This document shows, piece by piece, positions 1-8,201 of a stretch of DNA of 64,000 nt. Under the pieces are notes generated by a model that saw only the letters and a program-made list of their open reading frames with translations, was not told the DNA's origin and did no database searches. The stretch spans positions 58,641 through 122,640 of the forward strand of contig JAFECJ010000011.1 in assembly GCA_018242205.1 (NCBI GenBank), in the 5' to 3' direction. Made by a program: the position numbers and the translations under genes. Each line of letters opens with the position of its first letter. Within the stretch, counting starts at the first letter, position 1. Source of the stretch: Pseudomonadota bacterium. Its GTDB lineage: Bacteria > Pseudomonadota > Alphaproteobacteria > Rhizobiales > Xanthobacteraceae.

Positions 1-186
1 GCGGGCGCGAGCCGAGGCACGGCGCGGCGCCGGTACTTTCTCCGGTTCCAGAGCGGCGCGCGGCGAGCGCGGCGGCTTGCCGATCGGCGGCGGCACGGCG
101 GCGGCGCGCGCGAACGGCCCGCCTCGCGCTGGCGGCTCTGCCGGAGCGTCGCGTCCGTTCTGATCTGGTGGAAGGCCCGCAGTCAA
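1..186 (-). CDS. mltG: MltG-type endolytic murein transglycosylase, N-terminal fragment
   Basis: Only the cytoplasmic N-terminus lies in the window; the gene runs off the left edge. The minus-strand frame reads through a Pro/Arg-rich stretch (PPRSPRAALEPEKVPAP) resembling the start of YceG/MltG proteins in Bradyrhizobium relatives, where mltG follows fabF. MltG cleaves nascent peptidoglycan strands at the inner membrane and helps set glycan length. The start is uncertain: TTG at 186 follows a purine-rich stretch, and GTG at 96 lies nearer the conserved part. The catalytic YceG domain is outside the window, so the call rests on the N-terminal resemblance and on position after fabF. Confidence 0.6.
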   Translation of the reverse strand, partial: MTAGLPPDQNGRDAPAEPPARGGPFARAAAVPPPIGKPPRSPRAALEPEKVPAPRRASARAR

Positions 187-404
187 CGTCCGCTCTCGCT
201 CGCTTTTCGATCGCCCCGAACGCTAACCCGCCGGGACAAAATTAACAGCAGATTGTTCAGGTTAGAAAGAAATGTGGCGAAAGCGCGGGACTTCTCCACG
301 GCCCATATCAACGGCCATTTACGGCCGCAGCAGCGATCGAACGCGGCCGCAGTTCCCTGCCTGTACAGCCCGGTCCCCGTCTACCAGCGCGCCGGCGGCG
401 CATC

Positions 405-1670
405 TCAGCCATTGTAACGGCTGAAGATCAGCGACGCATTGGTGCCGCCGAAGCCGAACGAATTCGACAGCGCGACATCGACATCTCGCTCGCGGGCTTT
501 GTGCGGCACAAGATCGATCGGCGTTTCGACCGACGGATTATCGAGGTTGATGGTCGGCGGCACGATCTTGTCGCGGATCGCCAGGATCGAGAAGATCGCT
601 TCGACCGCACCGGCGGCTCCGAGCAGATGGCCGATGCACGACTTGGTCGACGACATCGAAACATGCCCGGCATCGTTGCCGATCAGGCGCTGCACGGCGC
701 CGAGTTCGATCTCGTCGCCGAGCGGCGTCGAAGTGCCATGGGCGTTGATGTAGTCGATATCGCCCGGGCCGATATTGGCGCGCTTGAGCGCCATCTTCAT
801 GCAGCGATAGGCGCCGTCGCCGTCCGGCGTCGGTGCGGTGATATGATAGGCGTCGCCCGACAATCCGTAACCGACGAGCTCGGCATAGATCTTAGCGCCG
901 CGCGCCTTGGCGTGTTCGAGTTCTTCCAGCACGACGCAGCCGGCGCCTTCGCCCATGACAAAGCCATCGCGCGCCTTGTCATAGGGACGCGAGGCGCGGG
1001 TCGGTTCGTCGTTGAACGCGGTCGACAGCGCCCTCAGCGCGGCGAAGCCGGCGAGCGACATTCTGTTCACCGGCGATTCCGCGCCGCCTGCGACCATGAC
1101 GTCGGCGTCGCCGAGCGCGATCATGCGCCCCGCATCGCCGATGGCATGCGCGCCGGTCGAACAGGCGGTCACCACCGCCGAATTCGGGCCCTTCAGGCCG
1201 TGCTCGATCGAGACGAAGCCGGAAGCCAGATTGATGATGCGGCCGGGGATGAAGAACGGCGAGACCCGGCGCGGCCCCTTCTCGTGCAGGATGACAGCGG
1301 TCTCGGCGATGCCTTCGATGCCGCCGATGCCGGAGCCGATGAGGACGCCGGATGCGACCTTCTCGTCCTCGGTCTTCGGATGCCAACCGGCGTCATCGAG
1401 CGCCTGCTTGGCCGCGCACATCGCATGGACGATGAACGGATCGACCTTGCGTTGCTCCTTTGGCTCCATCCACTGGTCTGGATTATAGGTGCCGTTCGAG
1501 CCGTCGCCGCGCGGAATCATGCAGGCGATCTTGGCCGCGATGTCGGACACCTCGAAAGTATCGACTTTCTTGGCGCCGCTTTCGCCCTTGATCAGCCGCG
1601 CCCACGTCGGCTCGACGCCGCAACCGAGCGGCGTAACCATTCCCATTCCGGTGACGACAACTCGTCTCAT
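405..1670 (-). CDS. fabF: 3-oxoacyl-[acyl-carrier-protein] synthase II
   Basis: Beta-ketoacyl-ACP synthase II (KAS II) condenses malonyl-ACP with acyl-ACP in fatty acid elongation. The protein is 421 aa from ATG 1670 (RRVVVTGMGMVTPLG), the usual KAS II start; the open frame runs 26 codons further upstream without family resemblance. The catalytic triad is visible: Cys170 in VVTACSTGAH, His311 in INAHGTSTPLGD and His348 in TKSCIGHLLGAAG, with Lys343 in place. The Gly-rich C-terminus (SFGFGGTNASL) is also typical. It is the last complete gene of the minus-strand fabD-fabG-acpP-fabF series and is followed by the mltG-like start, an order common in Hyphomicrobiales. Confidence 0.97.
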   Translation of the reverse strand: MRRVVVTGMGMVTPLGCGVEPTWARLIKGESGAKKVDTFEVSDIAAKIACMIPRGDGSNGTYNPDQWMEPKEQRKVDPFIVHAMCAAKQALDDAGWHPKTEDEKVASGVLIGSGIGGIEGIAETAVILHEKGPRRVSPFFIPGRIINLASGFVSIEHGLKGPNSAVVTACSTGAHAIGDAGRMIALGDADVMVAGGAESPVNRMSLAGFAALRALSTAFNDEPTRASRPYDKARDGFVMGEGAGCVVLEELEHAKARGAKIYAELVGYGLSGDAYHITAPTPDGDGAYRCMKMALKRANIGPGDIDYINAHGTSTPLGDEIELGAVQRLIGNDAGHVSMSSTKSCIGHLLGAAGAVEAIFSILAIRDKIVPPTINLDNPSVETPIDLVPHKARERDVDVALSNSFGFGGTNASLIFSRYNG

Positions 1671-1829
1671 TCCCGGCTCCGCCCAATGTACGGAAGACAT
1701 GCCGCCGCGCCGGCTTCGGCCGTCAATGACGGCCTCGGCCTCGCGCACCGCTGACCTATTTCATGGCCGAAGAAACGGCGATGCTCCATCAAGATGGAGA
1801 ACGGCCGCGGCGCCTCGTCACGCAGCGTT

Positions 1830-2069
1830 TCAGCTCTTGGCGTTCTTTTCGAGGAACTTGACCGCATCGCCGACGGTCAAAATCGTCTCGGCGGCATCGT
1901 CGGGAATTTCGCAGCCGAATTCTTCCTCGAAAGCCATGACGAGCTCGACCGTGTCGAGGCTGTCGGCGCCAAGATCATCGATAAAGCTTGCCCCTTCGGT
2001 CACCTTGTCGGGTTCAACACCCAGGTGCTCCACGACGATCTTCTTCACCCGCTCGGCAACGTCACTCAT
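1830..2069 (-). CDS. acpP: Acyl carrier protein
   Basis: Small acidic carrier of growing acyl chains, 79 aa from ATG 2069 ([16 protein letters not shown]). Ser37 in the [18 protein letters not shown] signature is the site of 4'-phosphopantetheine attachment. The open frame reaches back to 2246, but that upstream part is not ACP-like. It sits between fabG and fabF as in most bacteria, with 159 bp to fabF and about 300 bp from fabG. The long upstream gap suggests a promoter of its own, which would fit the high ACP demand; I could not pick out its elements. Confidence 0.98.
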   Translation of the reverse strand: MSDVAERVKKIVVEHLGVEPDKVTEGASFIDDLGADSLDTVELVMAFEEEFGCEIPDDAAETILTVGDAVKFLEKNAKS

Positions 2070-2372
2070 CGGTCCAACCTCGTGCTTTTTCAGATTAGGC
2101 TGCGCCCCGGTCGGTTCACAGCCATCGCGCTTCGGCCTCGTCGTGGTGACAGTGGCGTGACGACTCGCATCACGGATACCTTCAAGCTTTCGCCTTTCAG
2201 ATATCCGCCATCGGCCGCCCCAGCCGGGCCGAAATTCGGTTACCACACTTCAAATGCGTTGACTAGCAGCCCCAGTCTAGCCGGTAGAGGGCTGAAAAGC
2301 CACGCGATTTCACCTCGTATCAGCGTCAGAAAGCAGGCCTGCCGCCGCCCTTCGACGGCCGCCAGCCGCCCC
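2070..2372. other. Intergenic region between fabG and acpP
   Basis: About 300 bp without a convincing gene. It probably holds the acpP promoter and leader (minus strand). Just after the fabG stop there is GC-rich sequence with a short palindrome (GCAGGCCTGC) followed by TTTC in the transcribed direction, which could weakly attenuate read-through. No strong -35/-10 pair was found by eye. Confidence 0.4.
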
Positions 2373-3110
2373 TTAGAACATGGCCATGCCGCCATTCACG
2401 TGAATGGTCTGCCCGGTCACGTAAGCCGCCTCATCGGAGGCCAGATAGACCGCCGCAGCCGCCACGTCCAGCGGCGTTCCAAGTTTCCCCGCAGGAACCT
2501 TGGACAGGATGGTCTCGCGCTGCTTGTCGTTGAGCTTGTCGGTCATGGCGCTAGTAATGATGCCCGGCGCAATGCAGTTCGCGGTGACATTGCGCTTGGC
2601 GTATTCGGCGGCGACGGCCTTCATCATGCCGACCATGCCGGCCTTCGACGCGGTGTAGTTGCCCTGCCCGGGATTGCCGGTGAAGCCGACCACCGATGAA
2701 ATGCCGATTACGCGGCCGAAGCGCCGGCGCATCATGCGCGACACCGCCGCGCGCGTCAGGCGGAAGGTCGCCGTCAGATTGACGGCGATCACCTTGTCCC
2801 AGTCCTCGTCCTTGAGCTGAACGAACAGGTTGTCCTTGGTGATGCCGGCATTGGCGACGAGGATGTCGAGCTTCTCCATCTTCTCTTCGGCCGCCGGCAC
2901 CAGCGCTTCGACCTGCTCGGCATTCGACAGATCGCACGGCAACACGTGAACGCGGCTGCCCAGTTCGCCGGCCAGCTTGTCGAGCACCTCCTGGCGCGTT
3001 CCGGAGATGGCGACGGTCGCGCCCTGCGCATGCAGCGCGCGCGCAATCGCCTCGCCAATGGCGCCGGTCGCACCGGTCACCAGCGCATTCTTTCCGTTCA
3101 GGCTAAACAT
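2373..3110 (-). CDS. fabG: 3-oxoacyl-[acyl-carrier-protein] reductase
   Basis: NADPH-dependent reductase of the first reduction step in fatty acid elongation, 245 aa, a classical short-chain dehydrogenase. Visible are the cofactor motif TGATGAIG (12-19), NAG in the central sheet (VANAGITKDN), Asn111, Ser139 in GISSVVG, and the Tyr152/Lys156 pair in NYTASKAG. The C-terminus TGQTIHVNGGMAMF is highly characteristic of FabG. Its ATG overlaps the fabD stop by one base (TGATG), so it is translationally coupled to fabD. Confidence 0.97.
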   Translation of the reverse strand: MFSLNGKNALVTGATGAIGEAIARALHAQGATVAISGTRQEVLDKLAGELGSRVHVLPCDLSNAEQVEALVPAAEEKMEKLDILVANAGITKDNLFVQLKDEDWDKVIAVNLTATFRLTRAAVSRMMRRRFGRVIGISSVVGFTGNPGQGNYTASKAGMVGMMKAVAAEYAKRNVTANCIAPGIITSAMTDKLNDKQRETILSKVPAGKLGTPLDVAAAAVYLASDEAAYVTGQTIHVNGGMAMF

Positions 3111-4057
3111 CAGCCATTTCTCCCGGCTTTAAAGGCAGCAACATCGTCCGGCGTCCCGACGGACGTCGTGGTCGCACTGTCGGCGATGCGCTTGTTGAGA
3201 CCGGCCAGCACCTTGCCGGCGCCGACTTCGTAGAACTGCGTCACGCCCTGCGCGGCCATATAGGCAACGCATTCCCGCCACCGCACCGTGCCCGTCACCT
3301 GGGCGACCAGCGACTTGACGATGTCGGCGGGCTCGCTGAGCGCGCTCGCCGTGACATTGGCGACCACGGGCACCGCGGGCTTGTTGACCTGAACCTTTGA
3401 CAGCGCATCCGCCATGACATCGGCCGCCGGCTGCATCAGCGCGCAATGGAAAGGCGCCGACACCTGCAGCAGCATGGCGCGCTTGGCGCCCTTGCCCTTG
3501 GCGATCTCGATCGCGCGTTCGACCGCGGCTTTGTCGCCCGAGACGACCACCTGCCCGCCGCCATTGTCGTTTGCCGCCTGGCAGACCTGGCCCTGGGCCG
3601 CTTCTGCGGCAACCGCTGCTGCGGCATCAAACTCAAGACCGATCAACGCCGCCATCGCGCCGACCCCAGCGGGCACGGCCTTCTGCATCGCCTGTCCGCG
3701 CGTGCGTAACAGCCGCGCCGCGTCCGAGATCGAGAAGGTGCCGGCGGCGGCTAGCGCCGAATATTCGCCGAGCGAATGGCCGGCGACGAATTTGGCGTCG
3801 CGCGCCAGATCGAGCCCGGCCTCCGATTGCAGCACGCGGAACGCGGCAAGCGATACTGCCATGAGGGCCGGCTGCGCGTTCTCCGTCAGGGTGAGGGTTT
3901 CGATCGGGCCTTCGAAAATGGTGGCGGAAAGCTTGGCCGAGAGCGCCGCATCGACTTCGTCGAAAACGGCCTTGGCGACCGGGAAATTGTCGGCCAGCGC
4001 CTTGCCCATGCCGACCGTCTGGCTGCCCTGGCCAGGAAATACGAATGCGACCGTCAT
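3110..4057 (-). CDS. fabD: Malonyl-CoA:ACP transacylase
   Basis: Transfers malonyl from CoA to ACP to supply chain extension. The protein is 315 aa from ATG 4057, where MTVAFVFPGQGSQ begins as in the family; 36 upstream in-frame codons are rejected. Catalytic Ser95 lies in VAGHSLGEYSALAAAG and His204 in SAPFHCALM. It is the first gene of the fab cluster on the minus strand. About 240 bp separate it from the divergent gene at 4297, so the promoter must lie there; a TTGACA hexamer reads on the minus strand at 4165-4160, but its -10 partner (TTTTTC) is poor. Confidence 0.96.
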   Translation of the reverse strand: MTVAFVFPGQGSQTVGMGKALADNFPVAKAVFDEVDAALSAKLSATIFEGPIETLTLTENAQPALMAVSLAAFRVLQSEAGLDLARDAKFVAGHSLGEYSALAAAGTFSISDAARLLRTRGQAMQKAVPAGVGAMAALIGLEFDAAAAVAAEAAQGQVCQAANDNGGGQVVVSGDKAAVERAIEIAKGKGAKRAMLLQVSAPFHCALMQPAADVMADALSKVQVNKPAVPVVANVTASALSEPADIVKSLVAQVTGTVRWRECVAYMAAQGVTQFYEVGAGKVLAGLNKRIADSATTTSVGTPDDVAAFKAGRNG

Positions 4058-4296
4058 CGCCCTGTTGCCGTCCTCAGGCTGTCTCGAGAAAAGGGTCATC
4101 CGCCGCCGACCCCCTGCCGGTGGCGAAGCCGGGGCCGAAAAACACGTCCCGTCGGGGGATGTCAACCGGGCCGGTTCTACCCGGCCACGGCTGTAAACGC
4201 CCGGCAGCAGTAACCAACCAAAAAGACTCTGCGGCTAGTCTTCCGGGCTATCTTAGCCGCCGCCGACCCTAGGCCCCGGCGTCGCGGAGCCCTTTG

Positions 4297-4521
4297 ATGG
4301 TCGACCTGGTCACCGAAGACGACATCGAACGAGCGCGAAAAGACCCCGGTTTTCGCCAGGAATTGCTGGCAAAGAACCTGGAGCAACTGCTGGCCGCGCT
4401 CAACCTGATGCGCAGGAACAACGGCGATCGCGACCCGGCCAACGCCAAGCAGATCCGCGAGGGCGTCGATCTCGCCGTCCAACTGGCCGGCCGCCTGCAA
4501 AAGGGCCCGAACGTCGCCTGA
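4297..4521 (+). CDS. Conserved small hypothetical protein, 74 aa
   Basis: Short soluble protein beginning MVDLVTEDDIERARKDPGF, rich in Glu, Arg, Leu and Asn and predicted to be almost wholly helical (LLAKNLEQLLAALNLMRR). ATG 4297 is preferred over the in-frame TTG one codon earlier. It is divergent from fabD and 255 bp upstream of rpsF. I have the impression that similar proteins occur at this place in related genomes, but no function is known to me and none can be read from the sequence. Codon usage matches the neighbours, which supports a real gene. Confidence 0.7.
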   Translation: MVDLVTEDDIERARKDPGFRQELLAKNLEQLLAALNLMRRNNGDRDPANAKQIREGVDLAVQLAGRLQKGPNVA

Positions 4522-4549
4522 CCGCACGGCGGGGGCGGCGGCAGAAAAC

Positions 4550-4577
4550 TTGCCTTTTTGGCGAAAATCCCTATAAA
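4550..4577 (+). promoter_or_regulatory. Probable promoter of the rpsF operon
   Basis: TTGCCT (4550-4555) and TATAAA (4572-4577) with a 16-bp spacer form a good sigma-70-type promoter about 200 bp before the rpsF start. It is the only AT-rich patch in the gap and implies a long untranslated leader. Confidence 0.6.
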
Positions 4578-4701
4578 CCCGCGATCTTCCGTCGCTCCTG
4601 GTTGGGGACTGAACGGACGGCCGTTTTTCGTCTGATAATTCAGCCGCTTACGGTAGGGCCTAACAGCCCGGCGTCCCGTGTTTCCGCCTTCTGAGCAGTT
4701 T

Positions 4702-4723
4702 CGAGCCTTTCCCGAAGGGCTCG
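4702..4723 (+). promoter_or_regulatory. Stem-loop in the rpsF leader, candidate S6:S18 autoregulatory element
   Basis: CGAGCCTTT (4702-4710) pairs with AAGGGCTCG (4715-4723) around the loop CCCG: nine pairs including one G-U. It ends 53 bases before the rpsF start. Known S6:S18 leader elements in other bacteria present a CCG to the S6:S18 complex, mimicking 16S rRNA helix 22; the loop here contains CCG. That it is regulatory is inference. Confidence 0.4.
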
Positions 4724-4776
4724 AAGGGCTAGGCGCCAGGGCAGCGGAGTTGGGCAAACCAAGGGAAAGGCATTCC

Positions 4777-5220
4777 ATGCCATTGTACGAACACGTCTAT
4801 CTGGCGCGGCAGGATCTGAGCCCGCAGCAGGTCGAAGAGCTGACCGCCAAGCTGACCGGCGTCATCGCCGAAGGTGGCGGCAAGGTCACCAAAAGCGAGT
4901 ACTGGGGGCTGAAGTCGCTCTCGTACCGCATCAACAAGAATCGCAAGGCGCACATGACGCTGCTCAACGTCGAGGCCCCGGGCCCGGTGTTGACCGAAGT
5001 CGAGCGTCAGGAGCGCATCAACGAAGACGTGCTGCGCTATCTCACCATCCGCGTCGAAGAGCTGGAAGAAGGCCCCTCGGCGATGATGCGCAAGTCGGAT
5101 CGCGACGATCGTGGTGATCGCGGCGACCGTGGTGACCGTGGCTTCGGCGGTGGCCGTGGTGATCGCGAGCGCCGTCCGCGTCGCGACGATGACAACGCCG
5201 ACGCGAGCGGGGAGGAATAA
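4777..5220 (+). CDS. rpsF: 30S ribosomal protein S6
   Basis: S6 binds 16S rRNA with S18 in the small-subunit platform. The protein is 147 aa from ATG 4777 ([15 protein letters not shown]), with GAAAGG shortly upstream. The S6 core occupies about residues 1-100 ([19 protein letters not shown]). The C-terminal 45 residues are a low-complexity Arg/Asp/Gly tail (repeats of DRGDRGDRG) ending in acidic [11 protein letters not shown], longer than in E. coli but usual in alphaproteobacteria. First gene of rpsF-rpsR-DUF2232-rplI, three bases before rpsR. Confidence 0.97.
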   Translation: MPLYEHVYLARQDLSPQQVEELTAKLTGVIAEGGGKVTKSEYWGLKSLSYRINKNRKAHMTLLNVEAPGPVLTEVERQERINEDVLRYLTIRVEELEEGPSAMMRKSDRDDRGDRGDRGDRGFGGGRGDRERRPRRDDDNADASGEE

Positions 5221-5223
5221 ATC

Positions 5224-5478
5224 ATGGCTTTCGGTTCTTCGCAGGGTGGCGGCCAGCGCCGTCCGTTCTTCCGCCGTCGCAAGACCTGCCCGTTCTCGGG
5301 CGCCAATGCGCCGAAGATCGATTACAAGGACGTGAAGCTCCTGCAGCGTTACGTCTCCGAGCGCGGCAAGATCGTGCCGTCCCGCATCACCGCGGTGTCG
5401 GCCAAGAAGCAGCGCGAGCTCGCCCAGGCGATCAAGCGCTCGCGCTTCCTCGGTCTGCTGCCTTACGTCATTCGCTGA
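5224..5478 (+). CDS. rpsR: 30S ribosomal protein S18
   Basis: S18 pairs with S6 on the 30S platform; 84 aa. The basic core [20 protein letters not shown] followed by [23 protein letters not shown] is diagnostic. The N-terminus [12 protein letters not shown] carries the single Cys common in S18. ATG lies three bases after the rpsF stop, as expected for coupled, equimolar synthesis. A perfect 8-bp stem-loop begins at the stop codon. Confidence 0.98.
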   Translation: MAFGSSQGGGQRRPFFRRRKTCPFSGANAPKIDYKDVKLLQRYVSERGKIVPSRITAVSAKKQRELAQAIKRSRFLGLLPYVIR

Positions 5479-5494
5479 TCGCTGACGCGATCAG
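5475..5494 (+). other. Stem-loop overlapping the rpsR stop codon
   Basis: CTGATCGC (5475-5482) and GCGATCAG (5487-5494) form a perfect 8-bp stem with a TGAC loop; the rpsR TGA stop is inside the left arm. There is no T-tract, so it is more likely a processing or stability hairpin within the operon than a terminator. Confidence 0.4.
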
Positions 5495-5625
5495 TTGCGT
5501 GATCCGCTAGGCGGTTCGCGTTCAAAAACGAGGCGTTCGGGATTGAGCCCGGGCGCCGATGGTTGGGACGGACGTTTCGCCTGAAACGATCCGTCTCTAA
5601 CCGCCTCGAGGCGGGACAGCTCGTA

Positions 5626-6591
5626 ATGCTGCAATTTGGCTTCATAGGTCTGGGATCGGGCGCGGCGGCAGCCTTGCTGTTTGCCTCGGTGACATCGGGC
5701 ACGGCGTTGTCGATCCCGCTCGCCTATCTGGCCCCCCTCCCCATCATGATCGCCGCGCTCGGCTGGAGCCACTGGGCTGCGCTGATCGGCGCGCTCGCCG
5801 GCGGCTTCGCCATCTGGCTGTTCTTCGGCGGCCTTTTCAGTATCGGCTTTCTCGCCGGCATCGGCCTGCCCGGCTGGTGGCTCGGCTATCTCACCATGCT
5901 GGCGCGGCCGGCCGGCAATGGTTCGCCAACGGCGCTCGAGTGGTATCCGCCCGGACGGCTGGTGGTCTGGTCGGCGGCGATGGCCGCCGCGCTGGTGCTG
6001 CTCACGATCGTCTCGGTCGGTTTCGGCGCCGACGAGTTCAGGCAAGCGTTGCGCGCCGCCCTGCGCGAGGTGTTCCGCATCGCCGCGACGGAATCCGGTG
6101 CGTCCGGCCCGGCAACGTTTCGCGACCCCGGCCGGCTGATCGACGTTTTGGTCGTCGCCCTGCCGCCGGCAACGGCGGTGATGGCGCTGATCACCAACAC
6201 CTTCAATCTGTGGCTTGCCGCGCGCATCGTCCGGTTTTCCGGGCGTCTGACGCGGCCTTGGCCGGTGCTGTCGGAGATGACGTTTCCGCCCTTCACCGCC
6301 GCGGCCCTCGGCGCGGCGACCGCGTTGTCGTTCATCGACGGCATGGTCGGCATCGTCGCCGGCGTCGTCGCCGCCAGCCTGCTGATGGCGTACGGCGTAC
6401 TTGGCTTCGCCGTCATGCACGCGGTCACGCGAGGCATGGCGAGCCGTGGCTTCGTTCTCGCCGGCATCTACGCCTCGGTGCTGATCTTCGGCTGGCCGGT
6501 GCTGGCGCTGTGCCTCGTCGGGCTGTCCGAGACCTTCTTCCATTTCCGCGTGCGTGCCGCCGTCAAACGCGGTCCGCCAGCTTCAACCTGA
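5626..6591 (+). CDS. DUF2232 family membrane protein
   Basis: 321-aa polytopic inner-membrane protein of the DUF2232 (YybS-like) type, found between rpsR and rplI in many alphaproteobacteria. ATG 5626 is chosen because GGGAC lies just upstream and the hydrophobic part starts there ([19 protein letters not shown]); the open frame extends to 5563 with non-family residues. About eight hydrophobic segments are spread along the protein, with a soluble loop near residues 110-160. Function is unknown. Its conserved place between ribosomal genes is established for the group, but a link to ribosomes is only inferred. Confidence 0.85.
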   Translation: MLQFGFIGLGSGAAAALLFASVTSGTALSIPLAYLAPLPIMIAALGWSHWAALIGALAGGFAIWLFFGGLFSIGFLAGIGLPGWWLGYLTMLARPAGNGSPTALEWYPPGRLVVWSAAMAAALVLLTIVSVGFGADEFRQALRAALREVFRIAATESGASGPATFRDPGRLIDVLVVALPPATAVMALITNTFNLWLAARIVRFSGRLTRPWPVLSEMTFPPFTAAALGAATALSFIDGMVGIVAGVVAASLLMAYGVLGFAVMHAVTRGMASRGFVLAGIYASVLIFGWPVLALCLVGLSETFFHFRVRAAVKRGPPAST

Positions 6592-6621
6592 ACTGCCAAC
6601 ACCGTTATTCATACGATCAAA

Positions 6622-6628
6622 AAGGAGT
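6622..6628 (+). promoter_or_regulatory. Shine-Dalgarno site that fixes the rplI start
   Basis: AAGGAGT stands 7 bases before ATG 6636 but only one base before ATG 6630. The spacing therefore favours 6636 (MEVILLERV, the conserved L9 start). Confidence 0.75.
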
Positions 6629-6635
6629 AATGACC

Positions 6636-7256
6636 ATGGAAGTGATCCTACTCGAACGCGTTGCCAAGCTCGGCAACATGGGTGATGTCGTCCGCGTCAA
6701 GGACGGCTTTGCCCGCAACTTTCTCCTGCCGCGCAACAAGGCGCTTCGCGCCAATGCCGACAACAAGGCGCGCTTTGAAAGCATGAAGGCCGAGCTCGAA
6801 AAGCAGAGTCTCGAGCGCAAGGGCGAAGCCGGCAAGGTCGCCGCGAAGGTCGACGGCAAGTCCTACACCATCATCCGCCAGTCGTCGGAAACCGGCCAGC
6901 TTTATGGCTCGGTGTCGTCGCGCGACATCGCCACCCTGATTTCGACCGACGGCGCCACCATCACCCGCGCCCAGGTCGAACTCAACGCTCCGATCAAGGC
7001 GCTCGGCCAGTACAAGGTGCCGCTCGGCCTGCATCCGGACATCGACGTGTCGGTGACCGTCATCGTCGCCCGCAGCGAGGCTGAAGCCGAGCGCATCGCC
7101 CGCGGCGAAGACGTCACCGTGCGCGCCGAAGTCGCCGAAGACGCCGAGGCCGAAGCCGAAGCCGCCCGCGAGCGCGCCGAGGCGCTGTTCGACGCCGAAA
7201 GCGAAGAAGCCGAGGCCGGGACCGCGGAAGGCCAGAAGAAGAGCGAAGAAGCCTGA
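6636..7256 (+). CDS. rplI: 50S ribosomal protein L9
   Basis: L9 binds 23S rRNA domain V with its N-terminal domain and reaches out from the subunit by a long helix. The start [19 protein letters not shown] and [18 protein letters not shown] are diagnostic. At 206 aa it is much longer than E. coli L9 (149 aa) because of an acidic Glu/Ala-rich tail from about residue 150 ([18 protein letters not shown]), a feature of alphaproteobacterial L9. It ends the operon and is followed by a strong terminator. Confidence 0.97.
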   Translation: MEVILLERVAKLGNMGDVVRVKDGFARNFLLPRNKALRANADNKARFESMKAELEKQSLERKGEAGKVAAKVDGKSYTIIRQSSETGQLYGSVSSRDIATLISTDGATITRAQVELNAPIKALGQYKVPLGLHPDIDVSVTVIVARSEAEAERIARGEDVTVRAEVAEDAEAEAEAARERAEALFDAESEEAEAGTAEGQKKSEEA

Positions 7257-7284
7257 TCCAGCCTTCACACTGCGCAGCAAAAAG

Positions 7285-7318
7285 CCCCGCCCGGTTCGAC
7301 CGGGCGGGGTTTTCGTTT
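7285..7318 (+). terminator. Rho-independent terminator of the rpsF-rplI operon
   Basis: CCCCGCCCGGT (7285-7295), loop TCG, ACCGGGCGGGG (7299-7309): a perfect 11-bp GC-rich stem followed by TTTTCGTTT and preceded by AAAAAG. This is the clearest intrinsic terminator in the window. The A-run on the other side could give some activity for the convergent gene at 7349. Confidence 0.92.
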
Positions 7319-7348
7319 GCATCGAGCCGCGGGCAAGCCTGCCGGCCG

Positions 7349-7867
7349 CTACTCGGATTTGGCGGGCTTGTCGGCGTCGGGCTTCTGTTGCGGCTTGGCC
7401 TCGGGCTTCGTTTCGCCCTTCGCCTCATTCTTGGCCTCGGATTTGGCGTCCGACTTGGATTCCGACTTGGATTCCGATTTGGCTTCGGACTTCGCATCCG
7501 GTTTCGATTCGGATTTCTTGGTCTCGTCCGGCTTCTTCTCAGCCGGCTTGGCGGCGCGACGGCTGCTGCCGCGCTTGCTGTCCGCCGCCGGCGCATCGCC
7601 GACCGATTGCAGATACTTGGCCAGGACCGCCGCCGTCTGGCGGCTGGCGGTGTAATGTTCGCGCAGGAAGCTATCGAGCCCGAACAGGCCGTTGCCGGCC
7701 TTGGCGGCGAGCCCCTGCGGGCCCTTGTGGCAGATAGCGCAGTCGGACGCGAAGATCTGCTGCCCCGTCTTGCCCTGGTCGAGGTTTTCCTGGGCGCAGG
7801 CGGGCGCCGTGATCGTCAGGACTCCAAGGGTCATTACCAGCCATAGTCCGCGTGTTTGTGACGTCAT
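7349..7867 (-). CDS. Secreted c-type cytochrome-like protein with Lys/Ser/Glu repeat tail
   Basis: 172 aa from ATG 7867, chosen because AGAGGA lies about 9 bases upstream; a further in-frame ATG is at 7891. A signal peptide (GLWLVMTLGVLTITAPACAQ) is followed by a single heme c site C43-AIC-H47 in FASDCAICHKGP. The folded part is short (about residues 28-95) and lacks an obvious distal Met ligand. The rest is a charged tail of repeated KSESKSDAKSEAK units built from near-identical 12-base repeats. Such tails often span or bind the cell wall, but that is inference. It is convergent with rplI. Confidence 0.75.
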   Translation of the reverse strand: MTSQTRGLWLVMTLGVLTITAPACAQENLDQGKTGQQIFASDCAICHKGPQGLAAKAGNGLFGLDSFLREHYTASRQTAAVLAKYLQSVGDAPAADSKRGSSRRAAKPAEKKPDETKKSESKPDAKSEAKSESKSESKSDAKSEAKNEAKGETKPEAKPQQKPDADKPAKSE

Positions 7868-8201
7868 TGCCGCAAATCCTCTGATCTTCATGATCGCTGT
7901 CGTGCCGCCCGCCTTCCGGCGGCACCCTCTACACCCATTCGCGAACCAAGTCGCCGGGCAAGTCGCCGGCGAGATGTGTCATCACCACGTCTTGTGACTG
8001 ACCGTCGCCGGACCGCAACTTCTGCCCGCGGCGCGGTGCGCCATGGGGTTGGGCCCGATCCCGCGCAAGGCGCGAAATTGCATGCAGCACCATAAATTGC
8101 GGCATTGCTGCGGCAAAAAGAGTTTGATTGAATAGGTGTCCTGGAACCGGCGCAGTCATGTCCGGTTTAAAATGTATCGCGTTTAAACCAGGGGGCGGCC
8201 G
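7868..8201. other. Intergenic region upstream of cfa
   Basis: About 330 bp between the divergent cytochrome-like gene and cfa, so it should hold both promoters. The last 100 bp are AT-richer than the surroundings. The notable element is the inverted repeat at 8164-8189, listed separately. No gene is seen. Confidence 0.5.
8164..8189 (+). promoter_or_regulatory. Inverted repeat just upstream of cfa, candidate operator
   Basis: GGTTTAAA (8164-8171) and TTTAAACC (8182-8189) are perfect inverted arms with a 10-base spacer, ending 12 bases before the cfa ATG. AGGGGGCGG between the right arm and ATG is the likely ribosome binding site. AT-rich symmetrical arms in a GC-rich genome suggest a protein-binding site or promoter element. 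Confidence 0.45.

Noticed and set aside
501..1754. Long plus-strand open frame of 417 codons opposite fabF
   Set aside because: Antisense shadow of a GC-rich gene with strong family motifs; low-complexity His/Arg/Asp-rich product.
5877..6635. Upstream extension of the rplI frame into the DUF2232 gene
   Set aside because: L9 begins at MEVILLERV with a well-spaced Shine-Dalgarno; the extension is out of frame with the membrane protein.
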